From Glutamicibacter uratoxydans (GTDB lineage Bacteria; Actinomycetota; Actinomycetes; Actinomycetales; Micrococcaceae), in assembly GCF_006539925.1 (NCBI RefSeq), contig NZ_BJNY01000011.1:62001-126000 (forward strand): a stretch of DNA of 64,000 bases, read 5' to 3'. The notes under the pieces were generated by a model, which ran no database searches, was not told the DNA's origin, and saw nothing but the letters and a program-made list of their open reading frames with translations. Shown here in pieces: positions 9,150-17,617 of this stretch. Position 1 is the stretch's first letter; each line of letters opens with the position of its first letter. Both the position numbers and the translations under genes were made by a program.

Positions 9150-10157
9150 TTACTTGGATTCATGAGAAAAATTCAAGCTGACCGTCGAACCGTGCGCAGT
9201 CAGTTCCGCGAACCCGCCAATCGGCAGTGTGAACATTGGACTGGTATGTCCAAAATCGAGGTTTGCGACGACAGGAACTTCCTTCAAGAGGGGATGTTTG
9301 GAGATGATGAGCTCCAGTTGCTCGCGTGTAACTTGTGATCCAGTTTGAAAACGTCCTATCGCCAGCCCGAGAATATTTTCCGCTTCAGGCAGCTGGAGCA
9401 GAGAGGCAAGATCGCGGGCGAAGTCGTGTGCGCCCACTGCTCCATCGTCCTCCAAGAAGAGAACTGTCCCATCCAGCGACGGCATGCAGTCGCCTCCTTG
9501 AAGGAGGTTAAGGGTGCACAAGTTGCCGCCGATGACTTTTCCTCCTGCGTCCCCTTCGTTCAGAATCCATGGCCCGTCAGTTCTGAGAGGGTTCCGATCA
9601 TCTTGATTCATAAACCAAAGGTCGTCGGTAAACTCTGACTGGTGTTCGATGGACCATTCGAACTCGTGGGTCGCCTTTCTAAACCACTGGCCTGTCGGTT
9701 CGAAATGATCGCGCATGCCAAATGATGACCAATGAGCTCCCACATAGGTCAATAAGCCTGTGCGAGCATGGACAGCGTTAGCCAGCGTAGTGAAGTCGGA
9801 GTATCCGCAGAATACTTTCGGGTTGGCGGCAATTAGGTCCCAATCGAGATAGGGGAGCAGCTCGTTGGAGGTAAAGCCGCCGATGACGCTGATGATCCCA
9901 TCGACGTTTGGATCTGCGAACGCTGCGTGGAGATCGGCTACTCTCGACTCGATCGAGGAACTGTCTAGAACATCTCGTTCATCGACATGGTCTCCGTACT
10001 GCAGCGTCAGCCCCATCGCTTCAAAACGTTCGATGATCCATTGCGTATTGTCGAATTCCATGACGAAGGATCGAGAATTTGACGGTGCGACGACGCGAAT
10101 GGTGGATCCACGCTTGAGTCTGGCTGGTATCTGGATAGCCGATGGCATTGAGGTCAT
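9150..10157 (-). CDS. S66 family serine peptidase, MccF-like (copy 2)
   Basis: 335 aa paralogue of the protein at 3498-4511. Long identical blocks are visible by eye, for example DLHAAFADP, VDGIISVIGGF, NELLPYLDWDLIA, NPKVFCGYSDFT and TGLLTYVGAHWSSFGMRD. The catalytic Ser (GYSD), Glu (VLFLEDDG) and His (FGHTSPMFTLPIG) are all kept, so both copies should be active. The two copies differ most at the termini and around residues 35-50 and 180-200. It is convergent with the monooxygenase gene. ATG 10157 is used; ATG 10148 is also possible, and neither has a strong Shine-Dalgarno. Cytoplasmic amidase/peptidase; substrate unknown. Confidence 0.85.
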   Translation of the reverse strand: MTSMPSAIQIPARLKRGSTIRVVAPSNSRSFVMEFDNTQWIIERFEAMGLTLQYGDHVDERDVLDSSSIESRVADLHAAFADPNVDGIISVIGGFTSNELLPYLDWDLIAANPKVFCGYSDFTTLANAVHARTGLLTYVGAHWSSFGMRDHFEPTGQWFRKATHEFEWSIEHQSEFTDDLWFMNQDDRNPLRTDGPWILNEGDAGGKVIGGNLCTLNLLQGGDCMPSLDGTVLFLEDDGAVGAHDFARDLASLLQLPEAENILGLAIGRFQTGSQVTREQLELIISKHPLLKEVPVVANLDFGHTSPMFTLPIGGFAELTAHGSTVSLNFSHESK

Positions 10158-10207
10158 GCACTAAGGCTAAAGAGTGGTTCGACTGTAATCGAATTCTGAT
10201 ATGACAT

Positions 10208-10251
10208 AAAGCGTCTGTTTCCTCAATTGATAATGAGGGAACAGACGCTTT
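10208..10251 (-). terminator. Intrinsic terminator of the tctCBA-usp operon
   Basis: Arms 10208-10225 and 10234-10251 form an 18-bp stem with one G-U pair and an 8-nt loop, just beyond the stop of the minus-strand usp gene at 10256. On the minus strand the stem ends in TTT. Confidence 0.75.
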
Positions 10252-10255
10252 ACGC

Positions 10256-10657
10256 TTACCAGCCGCTATTCACTTTCACGGACAACACCGGACAGTGTGC
10301 TTGGAGGATAATCCGTTGGGCCGTGCTGCCTAGGATGAACTTTCCGATTGATGTCCGCTTGCGAAGGCCTATGACAATCAGCTCGGCTCTTTGGGCTTCG
10401 GCGACATGCAGAATATTCTCGGCAGCATCGGAACCCTGAGAGCTTCGCTCGATCCAGAAGTCGATGCCCGCTGAAGCCAGCCGCTCATCCAAGAGATGAA
10501 ATTCTCTGGCATCAAGCAGCTTGTCATCCACCAATTGGTCGCCCTTGGACGAATTCACTACAACCAGTCGAGAACCAGATCTCTGTGCCTCGACAATTGC
10601 GCGGTCCAACGCCGCTTCGCCTTCCGGGGACGGGATGTATCCGACGACAATAGTCAT
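10256..10657 (-). CDS. Universal stress protein (UspA family)
   Basis: 133 aa single-domain cytoplasmic protein. The fold is recognised from [20 protein letters not shown] at the N-terminus and from [11 protein letters not shown]...[10 protein letters not shown]...CPVLSVK at the C-terminus. The ATP-binding signature G-x2-G-x9-G-S is altered: a Lys stands where the second Gly is expected (GLRK), while the final ILGS is kept. Its ATG overlaps the tctA stop by 4 nt, so it is translationally coupled to the transporter. TRAP transporters can carry a linked UspA that tunes uptake (TeaD in Halomonas); the same role for this Tct system is an inference. Confidence 0.88.
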   Translation of the reverse strand: MTIVVGYIPSPEGEAALDRAIVEAQRSGSRLVVVNSSKGDQLVDDKLLDAREFHLLDERLASAGIDFWIERSSQGSDAAENILHVAEAQRAELIVIGLRKRTSIGKFILGSTAQRIILQAHCPVLSVKVNSGW

Positions 10658-12261
10658 TTCTTGTCACTTCCCTTAAGGCCAGACGTGTTGGTGGGCTGAT
10701 TCGATCCTGCGCCTGCCTCGTCGCTAGGGACCTCGATATGGTCGATGGCAATTGCGTCTTCTGATACTGCTGGCTTGCCGCGAAGCCGGCGGAACAGTGC
10801 AATCCACAACGGCAAGGAGAGCAGCACAGCAATCAGGATGTAGATTCCCACAGCCAGAGGCTCGCTCCAGAGTCCCGAAATATCTCCGTTGCTCAGCTGG
10901 AAAGTTTTGCGCAGGCGAACTTCGGCCATAGGACAGATGATGACACCCAGAATGAGCGGCAGCACTGGCAACCCGAAGCGGCGTAGCGCAAATCCGAGCA
11001 GACCGATCAGTAGCAGCATCCACAAGTCCATGGCCTGCATGTTTACGGAGAAGGCGCCGAGTGTTGCGAAGAACAGAATTCCTGCGTAGAGGAACGGGCG
11101 TGGGATCTTCAGCAGCTTCGCCCACATGGGAGCCAACGGGAGGTTGATCAGCAGCAGCAGAGTGTTTCCGATGAACAGGCTGGCGATCAGCGCCCAGACA
11201 AGCTCAGGCTCATTCTCAAAGAGCAGTGGACCTGGCTGGATGCCCTTCATCATCAAGAATGCAAGCATCACAGCAGCGGTGGCGTTGGTAGGAAGGCCGA
11301 GTGCAAGCATAGGAGTTAATGTGCCTGCAGCTGAAGCATTGTTAGCCGCTTCAGGCCCAGCCACTCCTTCAATAGCTCCGTGGCCAAACTCTTCAGGATG
11401 CTTGGACAGCTTCTTCTCGGTGACATAGGACAGGAAAGTCGGAACTTCGGCGCCGCCGGCCGGCAGCGCACCGAAAGGGAAGCCGAATGCTGTACCGCGC
11501 AGCCAGGGCTTCCAGGAGCGCTTCCAGTCTTCCTTGCCCATCCACGGAGTGCCGACAGGAATGGTTTTTGCCGGGGTGGTGCGCAGATGCGCAGCAATCC
11601 ACAAGGCCTCGCCGATAGCGAAGATCGCCACTGCGACAACAACAATGTCTAGGCCGTCGACCAGCGTGGGTATTCCGAAGGTCAAACGATCTTGTGCAGT
11701 AACGGGGTCAGCTCCGACCAGGCCGATGGCCAGACCCAAGCCTAGGGATGCAAAGCCGCGGATCTTGGAGGAACCCAGAACCGCTGTCACGGTGATGAGC
11801 GCCAACACCATGATGGCGAAGTAGCTTGGGTCACCAATGCTGACCGCAAACTTCACGACGAATGGTGCGATAGTCACCAATAACGCGGTGCCAATGGTGC
11901 CGGCAATGAACGAGCCAATGGCCGCCGTGGCCAAAGCTTGTGCGGCTCTGCCAGCCTTGGCCATCTTATGGCCTTCGATCGCCGTGATCACTGTGGCTGA
12001 TTCGCCAGGTGTGTTCAACAGGATCGAGGTAGTGGACCCACCATACATACCGCCGTAGTAGATACCGGCGAACATGATCAAGGCGCTGGAGGTCTCCATT
12101 CCGTAGGTGACCGGCAGCAGCAGAGCAACAGCCATGGCTGGGCCGATGCCTGGAAGCACGCCAACTGCGGTGCCCAACATGACACCGGCGAATGCGAAAA
12201 GCAGGTTCATGGGGGTCAACGCGGAGGCAAACCCGTCCATGAGGAGGTTAAAAGTATCCAT
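10654..12261 (-). CDS. tctA: Tripartite tricarboxylate transporter large permease TctA
   Basis: 535 aa membrane protein with about 10-12 hydrophobic segments. TctA family signatures are seen: [22 protein letters not shown] near the N-terminus (core GVLPGIGPA), [35 protein letters not shown] and [24 protein letters not shown] (core [10 protein letters not shown]). It ends with a hydrophilic tail of about 35 residues (from about residue 500), longer than in typical TctA. Forms the channel with TctB and takes substrate from the receptor TctC. Four nt separate the tctB stop from its ATG; it overlaps usp downstream. Confidence 0.93.
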   Translation of the reverse strand: MDTFNLLMDGFASALTPMNLLFAFAGVMLGTAVGVLPGIGPAMAVALLLPVTYGMETSSALIMFAGIYYGGMYGGSTTSILLNTPGESATVITAIEGHKMAKAGRAAQALATAAIGSFIAGTIGTALLVTIAPFVVKFAVSIGDPSYFAIMVLALITVTAVLGSSKIRGFASLGLGLAIGLVGADPVTAQDRLTFGIPTLVDGLDIVVVAVAIFAIGEALWIAAHLRTTPAKTIPVGTPWMGKEDWKRSWKPWLRGTAFGFPFGALPAGGAEVPTFLSYVTEKKLSKHPEEFGHGAIEGVAGPEAANNASAAGTLTPMLALGLPTNATAAVMLAFLMMKGIQPGPLLFENEPELVWALIASLFIGNTLLLLINLPLAPMWAKLLKIPRPFLYAGILFFATLGAFSVNMQAMDLWMLLLIGLLGFALRRFGLPVLPLILGVIICPMAEVRLRKTFQLSNGDISGLWSEPLAVGIYILIAVLLSLPLWIALFRRLRGKPAVSEDAIAIDHIEVPSDEAGAGSNQPTNTSGLKGSDKK

Positions 12262-12264
12262 CTA

Positions 12265-12768
12265 CTACAGCACCCCTGACAGGATTCCTGCTGGAAGTTT
12301 GATCCCTAGGCCTACATAGAACCCATAGAAGGAACCAAGAGAAACTACCAGGGCAATGAGGAAAGTCAGTACCCAACGCCGGCTTCCGAGGCAGACCGCG
12401 GTTCCAAAGAACAGGAGGGTCCCCGAAATCACCCAGCCAGCCCAATTGATGATGAGGATAGTCACTGCAAAGATTCCCAGTAACGGCAGGATGACTTTCC
12501 AATCGGTCGGCTGGTTCAAGTCGACGTCTTCCCCTTCTTCGCCTTCGGCTAGGTTGCCGCGAAGAACGGTAATTATCAGCGCGATCGCAGAAACGACGAG
12601 GATTCCACCGACAACGAATGGAACAGTTTTTGGCCCAATCACATCTGATTGGGAGTACGTCACCTGAAGCTGCGACGCATCAACAAATACAATGATTCCC
12701 ACCAGAAGAAGAAACGCGGCGAACAGGAGTTCGACGCGCTTCTTCTTCGCTGTGGTTACTTCACTCAC
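12265..12768 (-). CDS. tctB: Tripartite tricarboxylate transporter small permease TctB
   Basis: 167 aa with four predicted membrane segments: about residues 13-28, 48-65, 90-112 and 130-155. This is the usual TctB topology. The two-part layout, with an acidic linker EGEEGEDVDLNQPT between segments 2 and 3, is also common. The start overlaps the tctC stop by 4 nt. TctB is poorly conserved in sequence, so the call rests on size, topology and position between tctC and tctA. Confidence 0.88.
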   Translation of the reverse strand: MSEVTTAKKKRVELLFAAFLLLVGIIVFVDASQLQVTYSQSDVIGPKTVPFVVGGILVVSAIALIITVLRGNLAEGEEGEDVDLNQPTDWKVILPLLGIFAVTILIINWAGWVISGTLLFFGTAVCLGSRRWVLTFLIALVVSLGSFYGFYVGLGIKLPAGILSGVL

Positions 12769-13775
12769 GCCAGACCCAGGGTCTTGAGCACGCTAGCTAC
12801 GCGCTCGTCCTGTTCCATCAGGAAGGCCTTGAAATCATCGCCGGTCATGAAGGCATCGGTCCAACCGTTGGTCTTCAAGGCTTCCTTCCACTGCTCTGAT
12901 TCATGCATCTTGGTAACAACATCAATCCACTTGGCCTTCGCCTCGTCAGACAGCTCCGGCGGGGCCACCAGTCCGCGCCAGTTGGTGAAGACCAAATCGA
13001 TGTTTGATTCCTTCAGAGTTGGAGCGTCAACGCCTTCCAGACGCTTCTCGCCGCTGGTTGCCAGGACTCGCACCGAGCCCTCTTCGATTTGCTGCATGTA
13101 CTCGCCTGCGCCGGAGGCGGCGAAGTCGACCTTGTCGCCGAGGATGGCAGGGAGCAAATCGCCGCCGCCGTCGTAGGACACGAAGTTCACACTCTTTGGA
13201 TCCACGCCAACAGCTTCTGCCAGCTGCATCGGCAGCAGATGGTCTGGGCCGCCAGGGGAGGAACCTCCGCCAACCGACAGGCTTCCTGGATCCTTCTTCC
13301 ATTCAGCAACCAGGTCGTCAATGGTCTTGAACGGGGAGTCCTTGGAGACCATGATGGCGCCCGGCTCTTCGATGAGCTTGGCGATTGGAGTGGTTTCGGT
13401 CAGCTTCGCGGAATCGTTCGTGTAGCTGGCGCCAACAACACCCAGACCCATCAGCATGGCAAGATCTTCCTTGCCCTTCTCATTGATCAAACGAGCCAAG
13501 CCCACGGTGCCGCCAGCACCTGCGAGGTTGAAGACTTCGGCGTTTGATGCAATTCCAGCTTCATCCATGACTTTGGCCGCAACGCGGGCAGTGGTGTCGT
13601 AGCCGCCGCCTGGAGTATTTGGAACCATGATTCGCAGCCCGGAAACCGGACCGCTGGAAGCCGAAGATCCGGAATCTGCCTTCTCTGAAGTGACACCGCA
13701 GCCTGTTGCGGTCAACGCGAGCGCAGCTGCTGCAGCAATTGCCGCAACGGCGCGGAATGGCTTGAAGGTTCGCAT
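12765..13775 (-). CDS. tctC: Tricarboxylate-type substrate-binding lipoprotein TctC (Bug family)
   Basis: 336 aa receptor. The signal peptide of the ATG at 13775 (MRTFKPFRAVAAIAAAAALA) ends in a lipobox at ATGC with Cys at about residue 26. The mature protein shows the Bug/TctC pattern: RIMVPNTPGGGYDTTARVAA, NLAGAGGTVGLARL, VGGGSSPGGPDHLLP and ATSGEKRLEGVDAPTLKE, given here as short cores of longer matches. The start at 13775 is preferred over 13799 because GGGG lies 9 nt upstream and the signal peptide becomes compact. Ligands in this family are citrate and other di- or tricarboxylates, but many are unknown. Divergent from the sensor kinase that probably controls it. Confidence 0.9.
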   Translation of the reverse strand: MRTFKPFRAVAAIAAAAALALTATGCGVTSEKADSGSSASSGPVSGLRIMVPNTPGGGYDTTARVAAKVMDEAGIASNAEVFNLAGAGGTVGLARLINEKGKEDLAMLMGLGVVGASYTNDSAKLTETTPIAKLIEEPGAIMVSKDSPFKTIDDLVAEWKKDPGSLSVGGGSSPGGPDHLLPMQLAEAVGVDPKSVNFVSYDGGGDLLPAILGDKVDFAASGAGEYMQQIEEGSVRVLATSGEKRLEGVDAPTLKESNIDLVFTNWRGLVAPPELSDEAKAKWIDVVTKMHESEQWKEALKTNGWTDAFMTGDDFKAFLMEQDERVASVLKTLGLA

Positions 13776-13967
13776 AGGAATAGTCCCCATATCTTTCATC
13801 GGTGGAGCGAATGAGTTTGATCCTATGAGTTGAATGTGGCTCGGGTCACGCTTGCGTAAGCAGAGTAGATACTGTTCATTGTGTAACCAGAAATGGTGAC
13901 TTGGATCTCGTTTTGACTCGTTATTCTAGATGAGGGGCAGGATCCAGAAACAAGGAGTGTGCGAATC

Positions 13968-15596
13968 ATGGCCACACTCGGCAAGAAGCGCGTGCGCGCT
14001 GTACGCCGCCACCTGAGTCTCGCAACCGAGCATTTGGTATTGCAGCTTCTAATCATCGCTGTGGTGATGGCGGGAGTGATTGCAGTGTCGGTGGATCAAG
14101 CAACAAATGATTTCGAACGCTCGGAAAGCAGACGCAGCCTGTCGGCCGCCGAATCGCTCGCTGCCAATCCCATGCTCCGTGCCTTGCTGCCCGAAGCCGC
14201 CCCAGAAATGGGTGCAGCACTGCCGGCAATGGCTGAATCCACCAGAAGCATCTCCGGCCTCGAATTCGTCGCGGTTGCCGATGCCGAGGGAAAGATCATC
14301 ACCTCCAGTTATCCGCAGGATATCGGCAAATCCCTCATCAATTCCGAAACGAACGTTCTGGAAGGCCGAGCCTGGCGAGGCGAAGTAAAGAGAGAAAACG
14401 AACGGATCCTTCTTGCACAAGTACCCGTATTGAACGATAAAGGCCAGCTGATCGGCGTCGTTGAAGCCGGCCAAAGCTACCCCCACACCATTGAGATTTT
14501 CAGAGTTGTAGCGCCTAATGCCCTGATTACTTTGTTGATATGCCTTCTTCTGGGCGCAGGAGGGTCTTTCCTCCTGTCGCGCCGTGTCAAATATCAAACT
14601 CGGGGGCTTGAACCGCGGGAAATTACCGAACTCTTTGAACATCGTGAAGCACTATTGCACGGAGTCAAAGAAGGAATCATCTCTATCGGCCCGGACCAGC
14701 ACGTGACCCTTGCCAACGATGTGGCCATCGACCTGCTGAACCTGCCCTTGGACTGCGTGGGACGAACCCTGAAAGAACTGAATGTCCAGCCGTCGGTTAT
14801 TCGCGCATTGATGACAGAGCAGCCTGAACCCGACAGGGAATTTCTCATTGATGAAAAAGTCGTCGTTTTCAACCGCATGCCACTGCACAGCCGAGGAACC
14901 GACATGGGTTCCGTGACCACATTCAGGGACCGGACGGAACTGACGTTATTGGAGCAAGAACTTGGCGACACCAAGGCCACCAGCGACATGCTCCGCGCCC
15001 AAACGCACGAGTTCGCGAATCAGCTGCACACAATTTCCGGCCTGATCCAGCTGGAAGAATATGATGACGTGATCCGGTTTATCGATGGGGTCAGCTTCAG
15101 CCGCAGCAAGACCTTGGAAGAAATCACGCAGCGAATTCTCGAACCCACTATTGCGGCATTGCTGATCGCAAAGGCCAGCGTCATCGCAGAGCGGGGTATG
15201 GAGCTAATCCTGGCTTCGGACTCGTGGCTGCCGCGCTGCGAGGATTCCATGGCCAAGGACCTCACAACCGTCATCGGCAACCTCATCGATAACGCCATGG
15301 ATGCCGTCGCGGAGTCGGAAATAGCTAAAATCAACCTACGCATCGATACCGCTGAAGAGCACGTCACAATTACCGTCAAGGACAGCGGTCCGGGCTTAGA
15401 CCCTGAAGTCATCGAAGAGATATTTACCCAGGGATTCTCAACGAAAACTGTTCAAAAAGACCGAAAACGCGGCTTTGGTCTGGCGTTGAGCCGACTAGTC
15501 TGTCGACGCAGGGGTGGTGACATTCTTGCGGAGAACGACCATGGTGCAAAGTTTGTCGCCACACTCGCACAATTTAAAAAGGAAGATTCGGCATGA
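13968..15596 (+). CDS. Sensor histidine kinase, CitA/DcuS/DctB type
   Basis: 542 aa membrane kinase. TM1 is about residues 23-42 and TM2 about 175-195, flanking an extracytoplasmic sensor domain of about 130 residues with the LEFVAVADAEGKII...SSYPQDIGKS pattern of CitA/DcuS sensors. A cytoplasmic PAS domain follows, then the H-box THEFANQLHTISGL with the phospho-accepting His, then the ATPase motifs NLIDNAMDA, DSGPGLD and GFGLALSRLV. The ATG at 13968 is chosen because AAGGAG at 13952-13957 is well spaced for it; the upstream GTG at 13959 is too close. Its stop overlaps the response-regulator start. It probably senses the tct substrate or a related carboxylate. Confidence 0.9.
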   Translation: MATLGKKRVRAVRRHLSLATEHLVLQLLIIAVVMAGVIAVSVDQATNDFERSESRRSLSAAESLAANPMLRALLPEAAPEMGAALPAMAESTRSISGLEFVAVADAEGKIITSSYPQDIGKSLINSETNVLEGRAWRGEVKRENERILLAQVPVLNDKGQLIGVVEAGQSYPHTIEIFRVVAPNALITLLICLLLGAGGSFLLSRRVKYQTRGLEPREITELFEHREALLHGVKEGIISIGPDQHVTLANDVAIDLLNLPLDCVGRTLKELNVQPSVIRALMTEQPEPDREFLIDEKVVVFNRMPLHSRGTDMGSVTTFRDRTELTLLEQELGDTKATSDMLRAQTHEFANQLHTISGLIQLEEYDDVIRFIDGVSFSRSKTLEEITQRILEPTIAALLIAKASVIAERGMELILASDSWLPRCEDSMAKDLTTVIGNLIDNAMDAVAESEIAKINLRIDTAEEHVTITVKDSGPGLDPEVIEEIFTQGFSTKTVQKDRKRGFGLALSRLVCRRRGGDILAENDHGAKFVATLAQFKKEDSA

Positions 15597-16270
15597 TCAA
15601 GGTCTTGGTGATTGATGACGACTTCATGGTCGCCAAAGTTCATTCAGGATTCGTCAACAGCGAACCAGGTTTCAGTGTCGTCGGAGTCGCGCACTCCGCC
15701 GCTCAGGCGCTGAAGTCTGTCGCCGAACTTGCACCGGATCTTGTGCTTCTCGATATTTATCTGCCCGATGGCAATGGGCTGGACTTGCTGCAAAAACTCA
15801 GAGATATTCATCCTGAGCTTGATGTCATCGTGATTAGCGCTGCCCGAGAGATGGACACCGTGCGTAAAGCTCTACGCGGAGGCATTATTCATTACCTCAT
15901 GAAGCCATTTTCGCGCGAAGATCTGCGCGAGAGGCTTGAACATTACAAAAAGACCTACCGCGGCCTAGGCGATGATGCGGAACACGAACTGGATCAGTCC
16001 GACGTGAACAGGCTCTTGGGATTGGGAACCCAGCAGCGCAAACCCCTGCCCAAAGGCTGCAGCGCCGAAACTCTTGGCCTTGTCGAGGGGATTCTCCGAT
16101 CCAGCGACGATGCTTTATCAGCCACCGAAACAGCAGAGAAGCTGGGCACTTCTCGGGTCAGCGCTCGCCGATACCTGGAGTACCTCGCGGACGAAGGGCT
16201 AGTGCAGGTGAATTTAAAGTATGGGGGAGTGGGGCGCCCGGAACGACTTTACGGATGGTCTGCCTCTTAG
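15593..16270 (+). CDS. Response regulator, CitB/DpiA type
   Basis: 225 aa. The receiver domain covers residues 1-120, with acidic pocket DDD (8-10), phospho-acceptor Asp in LVLLDIYLPDGNG (about 53), Ser/Thr in VIVISAA and Lys in YLMKPFSREDL. The C-terminal part holds a winged-helix DNA-binding region with ATETAEKLGTSRVSARRYLEYL, as in CitB/DctR regulators of CitA-type kinases. It overlaps the kinase gene by 4 nt. Likely target: the divergent tctCBA-usp operon. Confidence 0.9.
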   Translation: MIKVLVIDDDFMVAKVHSGFVNSEPGFSVVGVAHSAAQALKSVAELAPDLVLLDIYLPDGNGLDLLQKLRDIHPELDVIVISAAREMDTVRKALRGGIIHYLMKPFSREDLRERLEHYKKTYRGLGDDAEHELDQSDVNRLLGLGTQQRKPLPKGCSAETLGLVEGILRSSDDALSATETAEKLGTSRVSARRYLEYLADEGLVQVNLKYGGVGRPERLYGWSAS

Positions 16271-16376
16271 AGTGAATTTCTCGGTATCTTCTTCGTTGGC
16301 TGCAATCTGATGTTCAATCTGTCGGATCGCCCGCGTAGGTTCTGAGTAGACGGTCTAACAGGAAGAAGGGCTCGGC

Positions 16377-16799
16377 ATGTTCTCGAATTTGGTGCATCAG
16401 GAGTCGGATGTAGAGAAAATTAGAATTGTGCCTACTGTGTGGGACCTGCCCGACCAGGGAGTCCAATGGTGTGATTGCGGGCAAGATCATCCTCTGACCC
16501 TGGACTTCGTCATTGATGTGGCTGAGGATTTGGGTCTTGACGATGAAGTCTTTCTTACACATCAAGAAGTCATTGAGCTGACTATGGAAGTGTGGGGTTT
16601 CGCTGAAGTCTGCCGCTTCTTCCACCTTGCACTGAACGCCGCAGCGGAATACGTCAACGGAGCCGTGGAGGAGGAATATCGGACTTTCGTGGCTTTCGAT
16701 ATCGTCGGATATTTTTCTAAGACCTGGCAAGGGTGCCCAGCACAGGCCTGCGAAGGCGGCTACTCTTCGAGTGATATCCCGGATCCTGGCGCGTTGTAG
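16377..16799 (+). CDS. Hypothetical acidic protein, no family recognised
   Basis: 140 aa, acidic, no signal peptide and no membrane segment. A ribosome binding site AAGAAGG sits 7 nt before the ATG. The sequence is coherent for a soluble protein: an N-terminal WDLPDQGVQWCDCGQDHP patch with a Cys-x-Cys followed by Asp-His, and a C-terminal QGCPAQACEGG patch with two more Cys. The four Cys and the His could bind a metal. A 187-codon minus-strand frame covers the same bases but is Arg/Leu-rich and has no proper signals, so the plus frame is preferred. Function unknown. Confidence 0.5.
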   Translation: MFSNLVHQESDVEKIRIVPTVWDLPDQGVQWCDCGQDHPLTLDFVIDVAEDLGLDDEVFLTHQEVIELTMEVWGFAEVCRFFHLALNAAAEYVNGAVEEEYRTFVAFDIVGYFSKTWQGCPAQACEGGYSSSDIPDPGAL

Positions 16800-16883
16800 C
16801 TCTCGATAAATGTTCGAGGAGTGCTCGGGAAGGTTTGACGCACTAGTCTTGGCGGCTGCAGCCAGCGTTGGATTCAACGTGCC

Positions 16884-17537
16884 CTAGACGGTGAGTGCAA
16901 TGATCCCTGCGGCCAAGAGGCCCTGGCCGACGTGATAGGTGATCATGACGATGGTCCGTTCTCGTGGGCTGTCGGATTCGAAACCGCGCCGAGCGATCCC
17001 CGATGAAAGCAATGAGTCGCTGGCCATGAAGATGCTTGCACCGATGCCGCAAATCCAGGAGCCGGTGAGCCACGCTAGAAGCACCATGAGTGCGATGGTG
17101 GTGGCGTAGACAATGCATGAGATGCCGAGCCCTGCTCCGAAATCCTTCCATAATTTTGTCAGTGCCTTACGCATCAAAAGCACAGCGAGCACAACGATCC
17201 CCGCTGCGATTGCTGCCATCTGCCACTTCGGGGCTAGCAGCATCGACAGGGAAACCAAATAGGCAATGTGTCCCAGCAGAAACGACCCGAGGCCTGCCAT
17301 GAAGTGTGCTTCTTTGCGACCTAGCAGCGCAATGTCGCCGAAAAGCCCTAAGGCCATGCCTGCTGCGAACCAAACGCCAGCCGTGCTGCCGAGCATTCCG
17401 GCGAAGACTGCAGCTACGGCCATGAGGAGCATCGTCAACGGCTTCGCGACGTATTCAACCCTGCGACGGGAAATGGCAACCGACCACCAGTTGGTTAGTG
17501 CCGATAATGCGCTGAAGATGGCAAAGGCGAAAGTCAT
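16884..17537 (-). CDS. YhhN-family membrane protein (lysoplasmalogenase)
   Basis: 217 aa, about eight hydrophobic segments. YhhN/TMEM86 landmarks are visible: LGLFGDIALLG (about residues 66-76), IFMASDSLLS with the conserved Asp, and MITYHVGQGLLA near the C-terminus. Characterised relatives hydrolyse the vinyl-ether bond of lysoplasmalogen; in actinobacteria the true substrate is not clear. No Shine-Dalgarno is present; a TACTGT box ends 6 nt before the ATG, suggesting a leaderless mRNA. Confidence 0.82.
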   Translation of the reverse strand: MTFAFAIFSALSALTNWWSVAISRRRVEYVAKPLTMLLMAVAAVFAGMLGSTAGVWFAAGMALGLFGDIALLGRKEAHFMAGLGSFLLGHIAYLVSLSMLLAPKWQMAAIAAGIVVLAVLLMRKALTKLWKDFGAGLGISCIVYATTIALMVLLAWLTGSWICGIGASIFMASDSLLSSGIARRGFESDSPRERTIVMITYHVGQGLLAAGIIALTV

Positions 17538-17543
17538 AGAACC

Positions 17544-17549
17544 ACAGTA
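17544..17549 (-). promoter_or_regulatory. Candidate -10 box (TACTGT) of the YhhN gene
   Basis: On the minus strand TACTGT is followed by six bases and then the ATG at 17537, placing the start of transcription at or next to the start codon. No clear -35 box was identified. Confidence 0.4.
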
Positions 17550-17604
17550 ATTTACCGGAGAGTAATTTGTGGCAGTGAATTTGGAAGATCAAACGTCATA
17601 CGTC

Positions 17605-17610
17605 TAATGT
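17605..17610 (+). promoter_or_regulatory. Candidate -10 box (TAATGT) of the MFS gene
   Basis: TAATGT lies 7 nt before the ATG at 17618. The intervening TTAAAGA has no real Shine-Dalgarno, so a leaderless transcript is likely. Confidence 0.4.
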
Positions 17611-17617
17611 TTAAAGA

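Noticed and set aside
16314-16877. 187-codon minus-strand frame
   Set aside because: Overlaps the better-supported plus-strand 140-codon gene; no good ribosome binding site and unlikely composition.
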